Shown here: positions 17,530-26,201 of the stretch, piece by piece
How the letters are laid out: each line of letters begins with the position of its first letter
How positions within the stretch are numbered: the stretch's first letter is position 1
DNA from: Candidatus Zipacnadia bacterium
Lineage (GTDB): Bacteria; Armatimonadota; Zipacnadia; Zipacnadales; UBA5352
DNA: 50,675 bases
NCBI GenBank assembly: GCA_029820295.1
Contig: JALGVA010000016.1
Coordinates: 1-50,675 of the forward strand
Direction of reading: 5' to 3'
Notes under the pieces: generated by a model
The model's database searches: none
What the model saw: only the letters and a program-made list of their open reading frames with translations
What the model was told of the DNA's origin: nothing
Position numbers and translations under genes: made by a program

Positions 17530-18003
17530 CTACGACGTCGGGTCGCCCTGCGGGTTCAGCACGCCCGAGACCAGGATCACGCCGGCGACGATCAGCAGCG
17601 CGCCGATGATCTTGTGCGGCGTGAGCGGCTCGCGATAGACGAGGATGGTCGCGATGGCGGCCACCAGCGGATAGGTCGAGGTGATGGGCACCACCCGTGA
17701 GGCGTCGGCGCCTGACATGGCGTAGTAGTAGGCGAGCTGGCCGATGAGCGCGCCCAGCAGCGAACTCATCACCACGCCGCCGATGATCATCCACAGCGGC
17801 ACCGAGTTGTGCGCCAGCTCGCGCAGCTCGGTCAGCGCGCCGCTGGCGATGGCGTAGGTCGCGATCAGCACCAGCCCCGCCGCGGTGCGCATGAGCACGA
17901 TGGTCCACGGCGACAGATGCTGGGCGAGGAACTTGTCGAAGACCGGCGCGAGGCCCCAGGCGAGCACCGCGACCAGCGCATACATGAACGCGAGCTTGGA
18001 CAT
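17530..18003 (-). CDS. Half-size EamA-domain (DMT superfamily) membrane transporter
   Basis: A 157-residue protein with five predicted helices and one EamA domain, beginning MSKLAFMYALVAVLAWGLAP and ending with YREPLTPHKIIGALLIVAGVILVSG, the typical last two helices. Most EamA transporters have two such domains in about 300 residues, so this belongs to the single-domain group (COG2510-like) that probably works as a dimer. AAGGAG lies seven bases before the ATG at 18003. It follows the FGGY kinase gene by 29 bases and is probably co-transcribed; uptake or efflux of the kinase's substrate is a reasonable guess only. Confidence 0.85.
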   Translation of the reverse strand: MSKLAFMYALVAVLAWGLAPVFDKFLAQHLSPWTIVLMRTAAGLVLIATYAIASGALTELRELAHNSVPLWMIIGGVVMSSLLGALIGQLAYYYAMSGADASRVVPITSTYPLVAAIATILVYREPLTPHKIIGALLIVAGVILVSGVLNPQGDPTS

Positions 18004-18032
18004 GTGATGGCTCCTTGCGGACCGAGTGGGCC

Positions 18033-19535
18033 CTACAGCCGGTGCGCGATCTCCCGGATGGCCGGCCAGGTCTGCGCGTAGCTCTCGCGCAGCTCGGCGT
18101 AGGCCGCCTGCTGGGCCGGGCGCGGCTCGAAGGCCTCGCCCTCGCGCACCAGCGCCTCCGTGGCTTCGGCGAGGTCGCGCCAGACCCCCAGCGCCACGCC
18201 GCCGAGCATCGCTCCGCCCTGGCAGCCGGACTCGCTCACGTTCAGGCGCACCACCGGCTTGCCGGTGATGTCGGCCTTGAGCTGCAGCCAGGCGTCGCTG
18301 CGCGAGCCGCCGCCGGTGGCGCGCAGGCGGTCGATGGGCACGCCCGCGTCCTCGAGCGCGCGCACGTTCAGGTCGATCTCGAAGCAGGTGCCCTCGAGCA
18401 GCGCCTTGACCAGCTTCGGCCGGTCCGTGTCCAGCGCCAGACCGAGGATCGCGCCCTTGGCGTGCGGGTCGAGGTAGGGCGTCCCCGAGCCTGCGAAGTA
18501 CGGAACCCACAGCAGGCCGCTGGGGCCCGGGGGCAGGTCGGTGAGGATGACCTCGTACACATCGACACCGCGCCGCTGTGCTTCCGCCATCTCCGCCGCG
18601 CCGAACAGGTCGCGCCACCAGCGCAGGATCGAGCCCGCCGAGTAGTTGTAGGCGATGGTGGCGTACATGGGCGTAACCACGTGCGGGTAGCAGCCGTAGT
18701 TGTGCGCGCGCATTGCGTCGGAGAGCACCGGCTCGTCGAAGGCCACCGTGATGCACTCGACCGTGCCCATGCCATCGACGCACATGCCCTCGCGGATGAC
18801 GCCCGCGCCCAGCGCGTTCATCGGCTGGTCATGGCCGCCCGCGACCACCAGGCAGCCGGCCTCGAGGCCGACCTCGCCCGCGGCCTGCGCGCTCAGCTCG
18901 CCCACCACCGCGCCCGGCGCGATCGGCTCGGCGAGCATCTCGACCGGAATGCCGGCCGCATCGAGCATCTCCACCGACCACTCGCGCGCGCTCACGTCGA
19001 GCGCCATGGTGCGGCCGGCCAGGGAGTGGTCGATGCGCGGCTGCAGGCCGAGCTTGAACAGGATGGTCTCGGGCCACAGGAGGTACTTCCAGGTGCGCCC
19101 GTGAATCTCGGGGCGCTCCTCGCGCATCCACATGAGCTTGGGCAGCGTGAAGCTCGGACTCAGCGGCATCCCGGTCAACGCGAAGATGCGCTCCGCGCCC
19201 ACGGCTTCTCCGAGGCGTTCGGCGTGCGCGGTGGCGCGCGCATCAGGCGAGACGATGGTGTTGTAGAGGAAGCTGCCGTCCTCGGTGACGGGCGTGAATG
19301 CCTCGCCCAGCGCCGAGATGGCGAGCGAGCGCACGCCGCCGCCGGCCTGCGCCGCCGCCTCGCCGATGACGGTGCGGGTGGCGGCCCAGACGTCATCGGG
19401 GCGCAGCTCGATCCAGCCGGGCTCGGGGTAGACCTCCGCGTACTCGCGGTAGGCGGAGCCGACGATTTCGCCCTCGGGGGTGAACACGACCGCCTTCACG
19501 CCGGTACTGCCCACGTCGATGCCCATGAGGCGCAT
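18033..19535 (-). CDS. FGGY-family carbohydrate kinase
   Basis: A 500-residue sugar kinase of the xylulokinase/gluconokinase type. The first phosphate loop is GIDVGSTGVKAVVF at residues 5-18, the catalytic base is Asp236 in GGHDQPMNALGAG, and the adenosine motif is ATGGGSRSDAWLQLKADITG near residue 410. Length and domain layout are normal for the family. It phosphorylates a sugar or polyol with ATP; the exact substrate cannot be read from the sequence. The ATG at 19535 has GGGAGGG seven bases upstream. With the downstream EamA transporter (29-base gap) and the tandem UroD-like genes it forms a small catabolic-looking block. Confidence 0.93.
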   Translation of the reverse strand: MRLMGIDVGSTGVKAVVFTPEGEIVGSAYREYAEVYPEPGWIELRPDDVWAATRTVIGEAAAQAGGGVRSLAISALGEAFTPVTEDGSFLYNTIVSPDARATAHAERLGEAVGAERIFALTGMPLSPSFTLPKLMWMREERPEIHGRTWKYLLWPETILFKLGLQPRIDHSLAGRTMALDVSAREWSVEMLDAAGIPVEMLAEPIAPGAVVGELSAQAAGEVGLEAGCLVVAGGHDQPMNALGAGVIREGMCVDGMGTVECITVAFDEPVLSDAMRAHNYGCYPHVVTPMYATIAYNYSAGSILRWWRDLFGAAEMAEAQRRGVDVYEVILTDLPPGPSGLLWVPYFAGSGTPYLDPHAKGAILGLALDTDRPKLVKALLEGTCFEIDLNVRALEDAGVPIDRLRATGGGSRSDAWLQLKADITGKPVVRLNVSESGCQGGAMLGGVALGVWRDLAEATEALVREGEAFEPRPAQQAAYAELRESYAQTWPAIREIAHRL

Positions 19536-19615
19536 GCCTTAACCCTCCCGCTTGCGGATACCTGTCCGTGGCACGGGCGGTCTCACCCGTGCGCCGTTGC
19601 CGTTTGCCGCCCCCC

Positions 19616-19665
19616 CACACGTCGCAGATCTTCCGAGCCTTCTCGGCGGCGATGCCCGTGTACTG
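19616..19665 (-). pseudogene. Diverged second copy of the purB 3' end
   Basis: Fifty bases that repeat the end of the intact adenylosuccinate lyase gene (19768-19817). Translated in the purB frame it reads QYTGIAAEKARKICDVW against QYTGIAAQKARSICDLW in the complete gene. It is not joined to any longer purB reading frame. The two tails differ at scattered positions, so this is not a recent exact duplication. It is followed on the minus strand by a GCACGGG/CCCGTGC hairpin. Confidence 0.75.
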
Positions 19666-19670
19666 GCAAC

Positions 19671-19705
19671 GGCCGACGCATGTGAACATGCGGCGCTCCG
19701 AACGG
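19671..19705 (-). repeat. Direct-repeat element C, copy 1 (flanks purB)
   Basis: A 35-base unit sharing most positions with 21289-21323 in the same orientation: GGCCG(A/C)CGCATGTGAA(C/G)ATG then CGGCGCTCCGAACG. It contains the palindrome CGCATG-TGAA-CATGCG. The two copies bracket the intact purB gene. Confidence 0.7.
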
Positions 19706-19746
19706 TAACGGCGCCATTGCCGTAGCTTGCCGCTTGCGGCTTGCAG

Positions 19747-21132
19747 CTACAGCCCCAGCCGCTCCTCCCACAGGTCGCAGATGCTGCGGGCCTTCTGCGC
19801 GGCGATGCCCGTGTACTGCGACGGGTCGAGGATGATCTCGCGCTGGCGGTCGGTCAGCCGCGACCAGTACTCCGCCAGCTCCTCGGAGGCCTGCAGCACC
19901 TCGCCCAGCGGTCGGCCCGACTGCTGGGCCTCGAGTGTGAGCCTGCGCACCGCCTCGTGCGCGTCCGGGTGATCGTGCGCGGCCAGCAGGATGTACGCGG
20001 GCTCCGCGCCGATCATCCCCTCGGTCATCGCCAGGTTCGCGCGCATCTGCTCGGCGTCGGTCACCAGCCGCCCCATGATGCGCGTCAGCCGCAGCGTCGC
20101 CTCGGTCAGCGCGACGATCACCTCGGGCAGGAAGCGCTGCGAGGCCGAGTTGCTCAGGTCGCGCTGGTGCTCGGATATCTGATCGGCATAGACCGTGATC
20201 ATGCGCGGCATGAACTGCTTCCACATCGACTTCACGTTTTCGAAGTTCCACGGATTGCGCTTGTGCGGCATGGTAGATGAGCCCACCTGCTCGGCCTGGA
20301 ACTCCTCGGCCACCTCGCTGATCTCGGTGCGCTGCAGGTGGCGCATGTCGTCGGCGAGGTTGGCCAGCACACCGAAGCACGAGACCAGCGCGTGCATGTA
20401 GTCGGTGACGAATTCGGCCTCGACCACCTGCGTGGAGATGGGCGAGGGCTCGAGCCCCACCTCGGCGAGGACCTCGCGCTCGAACTGTTCGGCGTCGTCG
20501 ATCATCAGCGACGAGGCGTTGTAGGCGCCCACCGCGCCCGAGATCTTGCCGCGCAGGTTCTCCGCCGCCGTGCGGACCGCCTCGATGCGCCCGCCCAGCC
20601 GCGAGACGTACTCGGCGATGGCGAAGCCGAAGGTGACGGGCACCGCGTGCTGGCCGTGGGTGCGGCCGATTTGCAGCGTCTCGGCCTCGCGGCGCGCCAG
20701 CGCGATCAGGATGCGCTCCAACTCCTCGAGAGCCGGCAACAGGCCGCGCAGCGCCGCATGCTTGAGCCGCCAGGCGGTGGCGGTGTCGATCACGTCGAAG
20801 CTGGTGAGCGTGAAGTGGATGTAGGGCTTGGCGGCGTCGCTCACGTGCGCCTTCATGGAGTTGACCAGCGCGCGGATGTTGTGGTGGATGCGCGCCTCCT
20901 CGGCCGCCACCTCCTCGGGCGTCACCACCTCGGCGGCATGCGCGACCTCATCGGCCACGGCCTCAGAGCACACGCCCATGCGCGCGAGCACGCGCGTGGC
21001 GGCGGCCTCGACCATGGCCTCGGAGCGCACGCGCGCGCGCTCGGTCACGTAGTCATCGAGCAGCGCGCGCAGCCTGTCGTTGGGGACATAGTAGCGGAAG
21101 TCGAGCGGTGATACGCAGTCGAACCGGTCCAT
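19747..21132 (-). CDS. purB: Adenylosuccinate lyase
   Basis: A 461-residue member of the fumarase/aspartase superfamily. The signature loop GSSTMPHKRNPWNFENVK, the FTLTSFDVIDTA segment and the QIGRTHGQHAVPVTFG region with the catalytic His are all present. It removes fumarate from SAICAR and from adenylosuccinate in purine synthesis. The start MDRFDCVSPLDFRYY at 21132 is fixed by GGGGAGGG six bases upstream; the frame continues upstream through the repeat-rich gap without support. It stands apart from other purine genes. Element C copies lie on both sides, and a remnant of a second purB 3' end lies just downstream, so the locus has been rearranged. Confidence 0.96.
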   Translation of the reverse strand: MDRFDCVSPLDFRYYVPNDRLRALLDDYVTERARVRSEAMVEAAATRVLARMGVCSEAVADEVAHAAEVVTPEEVAAEEARIHHNIRALVNSMKAHVSDAAKPYIHFTLTSFDVIDTATAWRLKHAALRGLLPALEELERILIALARREAETLQIGRTHGQHAVPVTFGFAIAEYVSRLGGRIEAVRTAAENLRGKISGAVGAYNASSLMIDDAEQFEREVLAEVGLEPSPISTQVVEAEFVTDYMHALVSCFGVLANLADDMRHLQRTEISEVAEEFQAEQVGSSTMPHKRNPWNFENVKSMWKQFMPRMITVYADQISEHQRDLSNSASQRFLPEVIVALTEATLRLTRIMGRLVTDAEQMRANLAMTEGMIGAEPAYILLAAHDHPDAHEAVRRLTLEAQQSGRPLGEVLQASEELAEYWSRLTDRQREIILDPSQYTGIAAQKARSICDLWEERLGL

Positions 21133-21191
21133 CCAGGACCCTCCCCGACGGTGATGCGGGCCTCCCCCTGCGCCTGCTGCGCGGGTGCCTT

Positions 21192-21262
21192 CCCCCTCCG
21201 TTCCGGAGGGGGTAACGACGGCAACAGTCGTTCCGCGCCATCCCGCCCCCGGGCGGGATGGC
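21192..21262. repeat. Paired strong hairpins between purB and the GH5-like gene
   Basis: Two perfect hairpins: CCCCCTCCG/CGGAGGGGG (21192-21200 and 21204-21212, loop TTC) and a 12-base stem GCCATCCCGCCC/GGGCGGGATGGC (21237-21248 and 21251-21262, loop CC). The GC-rich purine/pyrimidine arms are related to elements A and B. Confidence 0.65.
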
Positions 21263-21288
21263 ACGGGACCGCAACGGCGACGGCGAAC

Positions 21289-21323
21289 GGCCGCCGCATG
21301 TGAAGATGCGGCGCTCCGAACGA
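21289..21323 (-). repeat. Direct-repeat element C, copy 2 (flanks purB)
   Basis: Same orientation as the copy at 19671-19705, about 1.6 kb away. The inner palindrome is slightly weakened (CGCAT-GTGAAG-ATGCG). Confidence 0.7.
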
Positions 21324-21343
21324 CAAAGGCACCGACATCGCCC

Positions 21344-24037
21344 TCAGCGCAGGACGACCATGTGCGCGCCCGCGGGCCAGGTGAGCGTGCCGGCGAACTC
21401 GACAGGCGCGGTCTCGCCGCCGTCGCCCCAGGCGGTCGCGTTGTGGGGGGCATCGGGCAGCGTGAGAGCTACACCGGGCGTGTCGCAGTAGACATACCAC
21501 GCACCGCCGTCGCGTACGATCTCCCAGGAACCGTTGACCATCCCCACGCTTGCCACCTGCCTGCCCGCCAGCTCGACCGTGGTGCCCGAAGCGGTCGGCC
21601 GGCCGAGGGTGAGGACCGGCGCCTGGCCGGGGGCGTCGAGCGCGAAGATGGCGCGCTCGCGCTCGCCCACATGCAGCGACTTCTGCTCGCCATCGTTGAG
21701 CGCGATGGTCACCATCTTCAGCACCCAGTGGCGCGAGTCCTCAGGGCCCCTGTCGTCCAGGCTGAGCCAGCACACCGCGCCGATCGAAGAGCTGGTGCGC
21801 ACGGTCATGCGCCCGGTCGCGCGTTCGGGACCCTCGAGCGCGCCCGCGACCGCCTGGAAGGTAGGCGTGTTCACCAGCAGCACCTCGGCCTCCTCGTCGC
21901 GCACGATCTCGCGCGTCTCGGAGACGAAGCGTCCGGTGTCCACGTACCTGTGCGAGATGCGCTCGTCGTAGAGCTGGCCGAAGGCGTCGAGCGCCGCCCG
22001 CAGCTTGTCCTGCGGGTCGAGCGCGTGGTAGACCCAGGTGTTGCGGCGCATGTCGCGCAGGCCGAAGGCGCGCGTGCCATCGACTGAGCGGCCGATGGGG
22101 CGGTAGTTGGGGTCGGCGTCGATGGCGCGCAGCGAGAAGCCCGGATGGGTCTCGCGCTCGGCGCGCACACCGGGCGACAGCAGCGTGCCGCCCCACTCGA
22201 ACATCATCCGCCCGGCCGGCACCGTGGCCACCGGGTAGCCGGACTTCTCAGCGAGTGTGGCCTGGTGACGGCGGTTGAGCAGGTCCTCCGCGCGCTGCTC
22301 GGCGCTGATGACCGCGCGCCTGCCCGCGTAAAGGGCGCCGCTGCTCAGCCCCGACGCGACCATGAGGTCCGAGTCGCCGTCCCACGTCTCATCGAAGAAC
22401 AGCCCGCGCATGGCCGCGACGTTCGCCGCGCGGTAGAGCTGCGCGAGCGTGCGCTCGCCATCGCGATAGTAGCTGTCCACGGTCGAGTAGCCCACGTCGA
22501 TCTGGTGCTCCGACTCGGCGACGTCGCGGCGCAGGAAGACACGAGCGCCCAGCGCCGCCAGCCCCCAGCGCGTGGGGTCGCGGCTGACGTCGAAGAAGTC
22601 CAGCCGCCGCGCCTGCGGCCGGATGTCGTAGGTGAACAGGATCATGGCATCGACGTCCTGCAGCGCGGCGGTGGCGATGGCCTCGACCATGCCGGCGGCG
22701 CGGAACTTGTTGGGCCAGCACACGCCCCATTCCCGCGCGACAATCGGCCGGTCGGCGAAGGCGCTCATTGCCACCCTGGGCGCGAAGCTGTCACCGTCGG
22801 TGTCGCCCAGCGGCGTGTGGTTGACGAAGTACATGGGCAGCCGCCACCGGCCGTCCTTGAGCACCGGATGATCGTAGTAGTAGTTCATGCCGATGAAGTC
22901 GAGGCCGTCATGCACCGAACGCAGGTCGGGGATGCACTCGAAGTCGGTCACCGCGGTGATCGGCTGCTGCACGCCGCGGTCGCGCAGGAACGCAGTCATC
23001 TCCGCGAAGTACTCGCGGTGCACCGAGGCCATGAACAGCGCGAGGTCGTTGAGGCGGCCATCACCGTGGGTGCCGGTGCCCATGCTCGACGCGATCTGGC
23101 CGGGCTGGGCGGCGTCGCCGTGCAGCGTGACCGTGCCCTCCTCGAGCGACTCGCCCGGGCCGAGGGCACAGTGGCCGCGCCAGTCGGTCCAGGCGATGCC
23201 CAGGCTCTCGGTGTCGGTGTAGCGGGAGCGCAGCCAGAAGTTCCACCGCCGCTGCAGCTCCTCGCGGTAGGGCGAGACCAGCACCTGGCGCTTGCGCTGG
23301 GCGGCGAACAGGCCGTTCTCGTCGCACAGCTCGATCAGCGCCACGGTCGGATCCTGCGCGTAGCTCAGACCGGTCTCGGGGTTGATGTGATCGACGAGCA
23401 GCGCGCGTGCGTAGCTCATCTGCAGCTCGATGAGGCGCTCGTTGAAGACCGCGTAGGGTTTAGCGGCGCGGTCGAGGGCATCGGCGTTGGGGACGCCCTC
23501 GCGCTCGTAGAAGGTGCGGAAGTCGAGCAGGTCGAGGTAGACGTAGATGCCGCGCTCACCGCAACGCGCGATCCAGTGATCCACGGCCGCGAGCTTCGCC
23601 GGGTCGATGGGTTCGGCGCTCCCGGCGCGTTCGGGTGGCAGCAGGCCGGTGACGTCGTCGATGTGGTGCAGGCGCACCAGGTTGAAGCCGGCGCGCGCGA
23701 TCGCGTCGATCGCCTCGTCGATGCGCTCGGGTGGCTGGAAGACCGACTCCTTGGCGACGTTGATACCCCAGAAGCGCGCGCGGGTGCCGTCCTCGAAGTA
23801 GAAGTTGCCGTCGCGACCGGTGAAGACGATGCCGCGCTTCCCGCAAGGGCCGTCGAGCAGCGAACTGAGATCGACGAGACTGCTGTCGGGCAGCCCCTCG
23901 GCGTTGGGGTCGAGGTTGGGCAGCCGCCTGCCCATGAGCGCGGGCGGCTCGACCTGTGCGCACGCGGGCAGGGCCCACAGCGTCCCGGCGGTCGCGACGA
24001 TGAGGAGCCGCCATGATCGCAGCATGAGTGCAGGCAT
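21344..24037 (-). CDS. Secreted GH5-like glycoside hydrolase (cellulase-superfamily TIM barrel)
   Basis: An 897-residue exported protein. Residues about 1-25 form a signal peptide (MLRSWRLLIVATAGTLWALPACAQ). A TIM barrel of clan GH-A type follows: FWGINVAKES, FNLVRLHHIDD, then the acid/base region VALIELCDENGLF, where the usual NE pair reads DEN, and the nucleophile region PIVAREWGVCWP. The last 300 residues look like beta-sandwich domains. It probably hydrolyses a beta-linked glycan outside the cell. The start at 24037 was chosen for the signal peptide; the ATG at 24025 is an alternative, and the longer frame upstream has no support. The Asn to Asp change next to the acid is unusual and could be checked. 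Confidence 0.8.
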   Translation of the reverse strand: MPALMLRSWRLLIVATAGTLWALPACAQVEPPALMGRRLPNLDPNAEGLPDSSLVDLSSLLDGPCGKRGIVFTGRDGNFYFEDGTRARFWGINVAKESVFQPPERIDEAIDAIARAGFNLVRLHHIDDVTGLLPPERAGSAEPIDPAKLAAVDHWIARCGERGIYVYLDLLDFRTFYEREGVPNADALDRAAKPYAVFNERLIELQMSYARALLVDHINPETGLSYAQDPTVALIELCDENGLFAAQRKRQVLVSPYREELQRRWNFWLRSRYTDTESLGIAWTDWRGHCALGPGESLEEGTVTLHGDAAQPGQIASSMGTGTHGDGRLNDLALFMASVHREYFAEMTAFLRDRGVQQPITAVTDFECIPDLRSVHDGLDFIGMNYYYDHPVLKDGRWRLPMYFVNHTPLGDTDGDSFAPRVAMSAFADRPIVAREWGVCWPNKFRAAGMVEAIATAALQDVDAMILFTYDIRPQARRLDFFDVSRDPTRWGLAALGARVFLRRDVAESEHQIDVGYSTVDSYYRDGERTLAQLYRAANVAAMRGLFFDETWDGDSDLMVASGLSSGALYAGRRAVISAEQRAEDLLNRRHQATLAEKSGYPVATVPAGRMMFEWGGTLLSPGVRAERETHPGFSLRAIDADPNYRPIGRSVDGTRAFGLRDMRRNTWVYHALDPQDKLRAALDAFGQLYDERISHRYVDTGRFVSETREIVRDEEAEVLLVNTPTFQAVAGALEGPERATGRMTVRTSSSIGAVCWLSLDDRGPEDSRHWVLKMVTIALNDGEQKSLHVGERERAIFALDAPGQAPVLTLGRPTASGTTVELAGRQVASVGMVNGSWEIVRDGGAWYVYCDTPGVALTLPDAPHNATAWGDGGETAPVEFAGTLTWPAGAHMVVLR

Positions 24038-24139
24038 CTCGGCGTGCAATGATAGCGCGAAAGCCGCGCGAGGGCAACCGTCGTGCTGGCGCGAGGCCCG
24101 GCGGGCGGGGGGGCCGCCGCCCAACATCGACATGGACCG

Positions 24140-24252
24140 CGGGCGGCCTCGCCCGCGGCCGTCCGCATTGCCGAATGTGGGCCGCCTTCCACCGATGCCG
24201 TGGCCCTTGTCGTACGGAGAGGCGCGCTTCCCTGCGCGCCCATGCCGTTACA
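24140..24252. repeat. Dispersed palindromic element D, copy 1, in an intergenic gap
   Basis: The 265-base gap between the GH5-like and deacetylase genes holds nested hairpins. GATGCCG, then GTACGGAGAG (24212-24221), is followed by a GGCGCGC/GCGCGCC hairpin and by CATGCCGTTAC. The same arms, with different hairpins between them, occur at 35905-35967 and, in part, at 40371-40406. Confidence 0.6.
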
Positions 24253-24302
24253 TGGAGCTTCCCGGCCGGTCTGGATGGCGGCAGACTCGCCGCACCGTGC
24301 GC

Positions 24303-26201
24303 CTACCGCACCCCTGCCAGGGCGGAGATGGTGTCGCAGCGGGCGCCGCGGGCGTAGAGGCGGCGCAGGAGGTGGGGGAGGGCGACCTGGGTCTCGTCAT
24401 AGCCGTTGTGCAACAGCACGATGCCGCCGGTGGCGAGCTTGCAGTCCATCGCCTCGGCGATGCGGGCGCCGTCGGCGCCGGGGTAGTTGCCGATGTTCTC
24501 GGTCCAGAAGACCGGGACGAAACCGGTGGCCGCCGCTGCGAAGCGCACGCTCTGATCGTAGTTGCCCCCCGGCGGACGGAACAGCGTCACCGTACGTCCG
24601 CAGGCCTGGCGGATGGCCGCGCGCGAGCGCACCAGCTCCTGCTCGACGCCCAGGCGGTCAAGCGTACACAGGTTGCAGTGCGTGTGACTGTGGCTGCCCA
24701 GCTCGTGGCCGCGCTCGGCGATCTCGCGCACCAGCCCGGGGTACATGGCCGCCTGCTTGCCGACGAGAAAGAAGGTCGCGCGGTAGCCGTAGCGGTCGAG
24801 CAGGTCGAGGATCCACGGGGTCATGACCGGGTGCGGGCCGTCGTCGAAGGTGAGCGCGATGGTCGCGGGCCGGCGCAGGAAGTAGATCTCGCGCGAGGGC
24901 TCCAGCGCGCCCAGGCCCATGGCGCGGTAAGCCAGCAGCAGATCCGTGCGCACGCCCGGCAGCATGGGATCGTGAGCGAAGACGTACTCGTAGGACGCGA
25001 CCGCCTCGGCCTCGCGGTCGGCGGCCTCGAGCGCGCGGCCGAGCAGTTGCGCCGTGGTCAGCGGCGTGGCGCGCAGCGCGAGCAGGCGGGTCAGCTCATC
25101 GCGGGCTACCTTGCGGGCGGCGCGCTCCTCCGGGGCGAGGGTGCGCGCGCCGTTGCTCACCTGCACAATGATGGTCGCCTCGGCCAGCACCTCGCCGGAG
25201 GCGGCGTAGCCCTCGGCGCGCAGCTCACGCACGCCATCGGCCACGCGGCGTGTGTCCACGCTGGCCCGGAAGGGCTGCACGTTGCTGATGGCGATGAAGG
25301 TGTCGTCGAGCAGCACCGCGATGTGCCGGATCGGCAGCGAGCCATCGGTGTCCACGACCATCTCGATGGTACCGCTCACGACCGTCCCGGCCACCGGGCG
25401 GATGATGCAGAACTGCGGGCCCATGTCGGTGGGGATGCGCGGCGCCGTCGGCGTCGCTTCGGCGGGCGCTGCCGCCGGGCAGACCCCGCCCTCGGGGAGC
25501 ATGTGCTGGGGCGCGGAGGCGAGGCGCTGCCGGTCATCGAGCGCGTGCTCCGCCCAGTACGAGGCATCCGGTGACATGAGCGCGGAGGCGACCTCCAGCC
25601 GGCCGGGCGCGGCCTGGCGGCCCCAGTCGGCCGGCCGGCCCAGCGCCTCGACGGCCTCGTCGTTGCGGCCCAGCGCCAGTAGCGCGGCGCCCAGCACATG
25701 GCGCGCCAGCGGCTCGTCCGGGTCCTCGGCTACCGCGGCACTCGCGTCGGCCAGCGCGCTCTCGTACAGGCCCAGGCGACACGCGAGCCAGGCCGCGCTC
25801 GCGCGCACCGCCGCTCGCCCGCCCGAGGCATAGCCCAGCGCGCGGCGGTAGTCGATCATCGCTTCGTAGATGCCGTTGGTGAGGTAGCGGCAGGCGCCCA
25901 GGCCGGTGTGCGCCGCCGCCATCTCGGGGGCGAGCACCGTCGCGCGTGAGAACAGGTCGGCGGCGGCGTCGAACTGCCCCTGCTGCAGCAGTGCCGCGCC
26001 GTTGCCGACCAGGGCCTCGGCGCAGGTGGCGTCGGCGGCACAGGCGTGCTCGAAGCTCGCCTGCGCCGCCTGCCAGCGCCCGCGGTAGAGCGCCTCGCAG
26101 CCGGCGAGCAGGTCGTCACCAACCGCCGCATGCGCGACCCCCGCCGCCACGGTCGCGGCGAGCACCAGCAGCATCACGCTGGTGCGTCCGATCATGCGCA
26201 T
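24303..26201 (-). CDS. TPR-repeat polysaccharide deacetylase (NodB domain), secreted
   Basis: A 632-residue protein: signal peptide (MLLVLAATVAAGVAHA), TPR-like helical repeats at about 30-190, a beta-rich Ig-like linker at about 240-335, more helices, then a C-terminal NodB deacetylase domain from about 445. The NodB motifs are complete: TFDDGPH (Asp453/Asp454), HSHTH (His504 and His508 as metal ligands), RPPGGNYD, FWTEN and GIVLLHNG. It should remove acetyl groups from a peptidoglycan or exopolysaccharide chain in the envelope. The ATG at 26201 overlaps the stop of birA (TGATG), so the two are translationally coupled. Fusion of TPRs to the deacetylase suggests a role in a larger polysaccharide complex, possibly with the exosortase system. 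Confidence 0.92.
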   Translation of the reverse strand: MRMIGRTSVMLLVLAATVAAGVAHAAVGDDLLAGCEALYRGRWQAAQASFEHACAADATCAEALVGNGAALLQQGQFDAAADLFSRATVLAPEMAAAHTGLGACRYLTNGIYEAMIDYRRALGYASGGRAAVRASAAWLACRLGLYESALADASAAVAEDPDEPLARHVLGAALLALGRNDEAVEALGRPADWGRQAAPGRLEVASALMSPDASYWAEHALDDRQRLASAPQHMLPEGGVCPAAAPAEATPTAPRIPTDMGPQFCIIRPVAGTVVSGTIEMVVDTDGSLPIRHIAVLLDDTFIAISNVQPFRASVDTRRVADGVRELRAEGYAASGEVLAEATIIVQVSNGARTLAPEERAARKVARDELTRLLALRATPLTTAQLLGRALEAADREAEAVASYEYVFAHDPMLPGVRTDLLLAYRAMGLGALEPSREIYFLRRPATIALTFDDGPHPVMTPWILDLLDRYGYRATFFLVGKQAAMYPGLVREIAERGHELGSHSHTHCNLCTLDRLGVEQELVRSRAAIRQACGRTVTLFRPPGGNYDQSVRFAAAATGFVPVFWTENIGNYPGADGARIAEAMDCKLATGGIVLLHNGYDETQVALPHLLRRLYARGARCDTISALAGVR

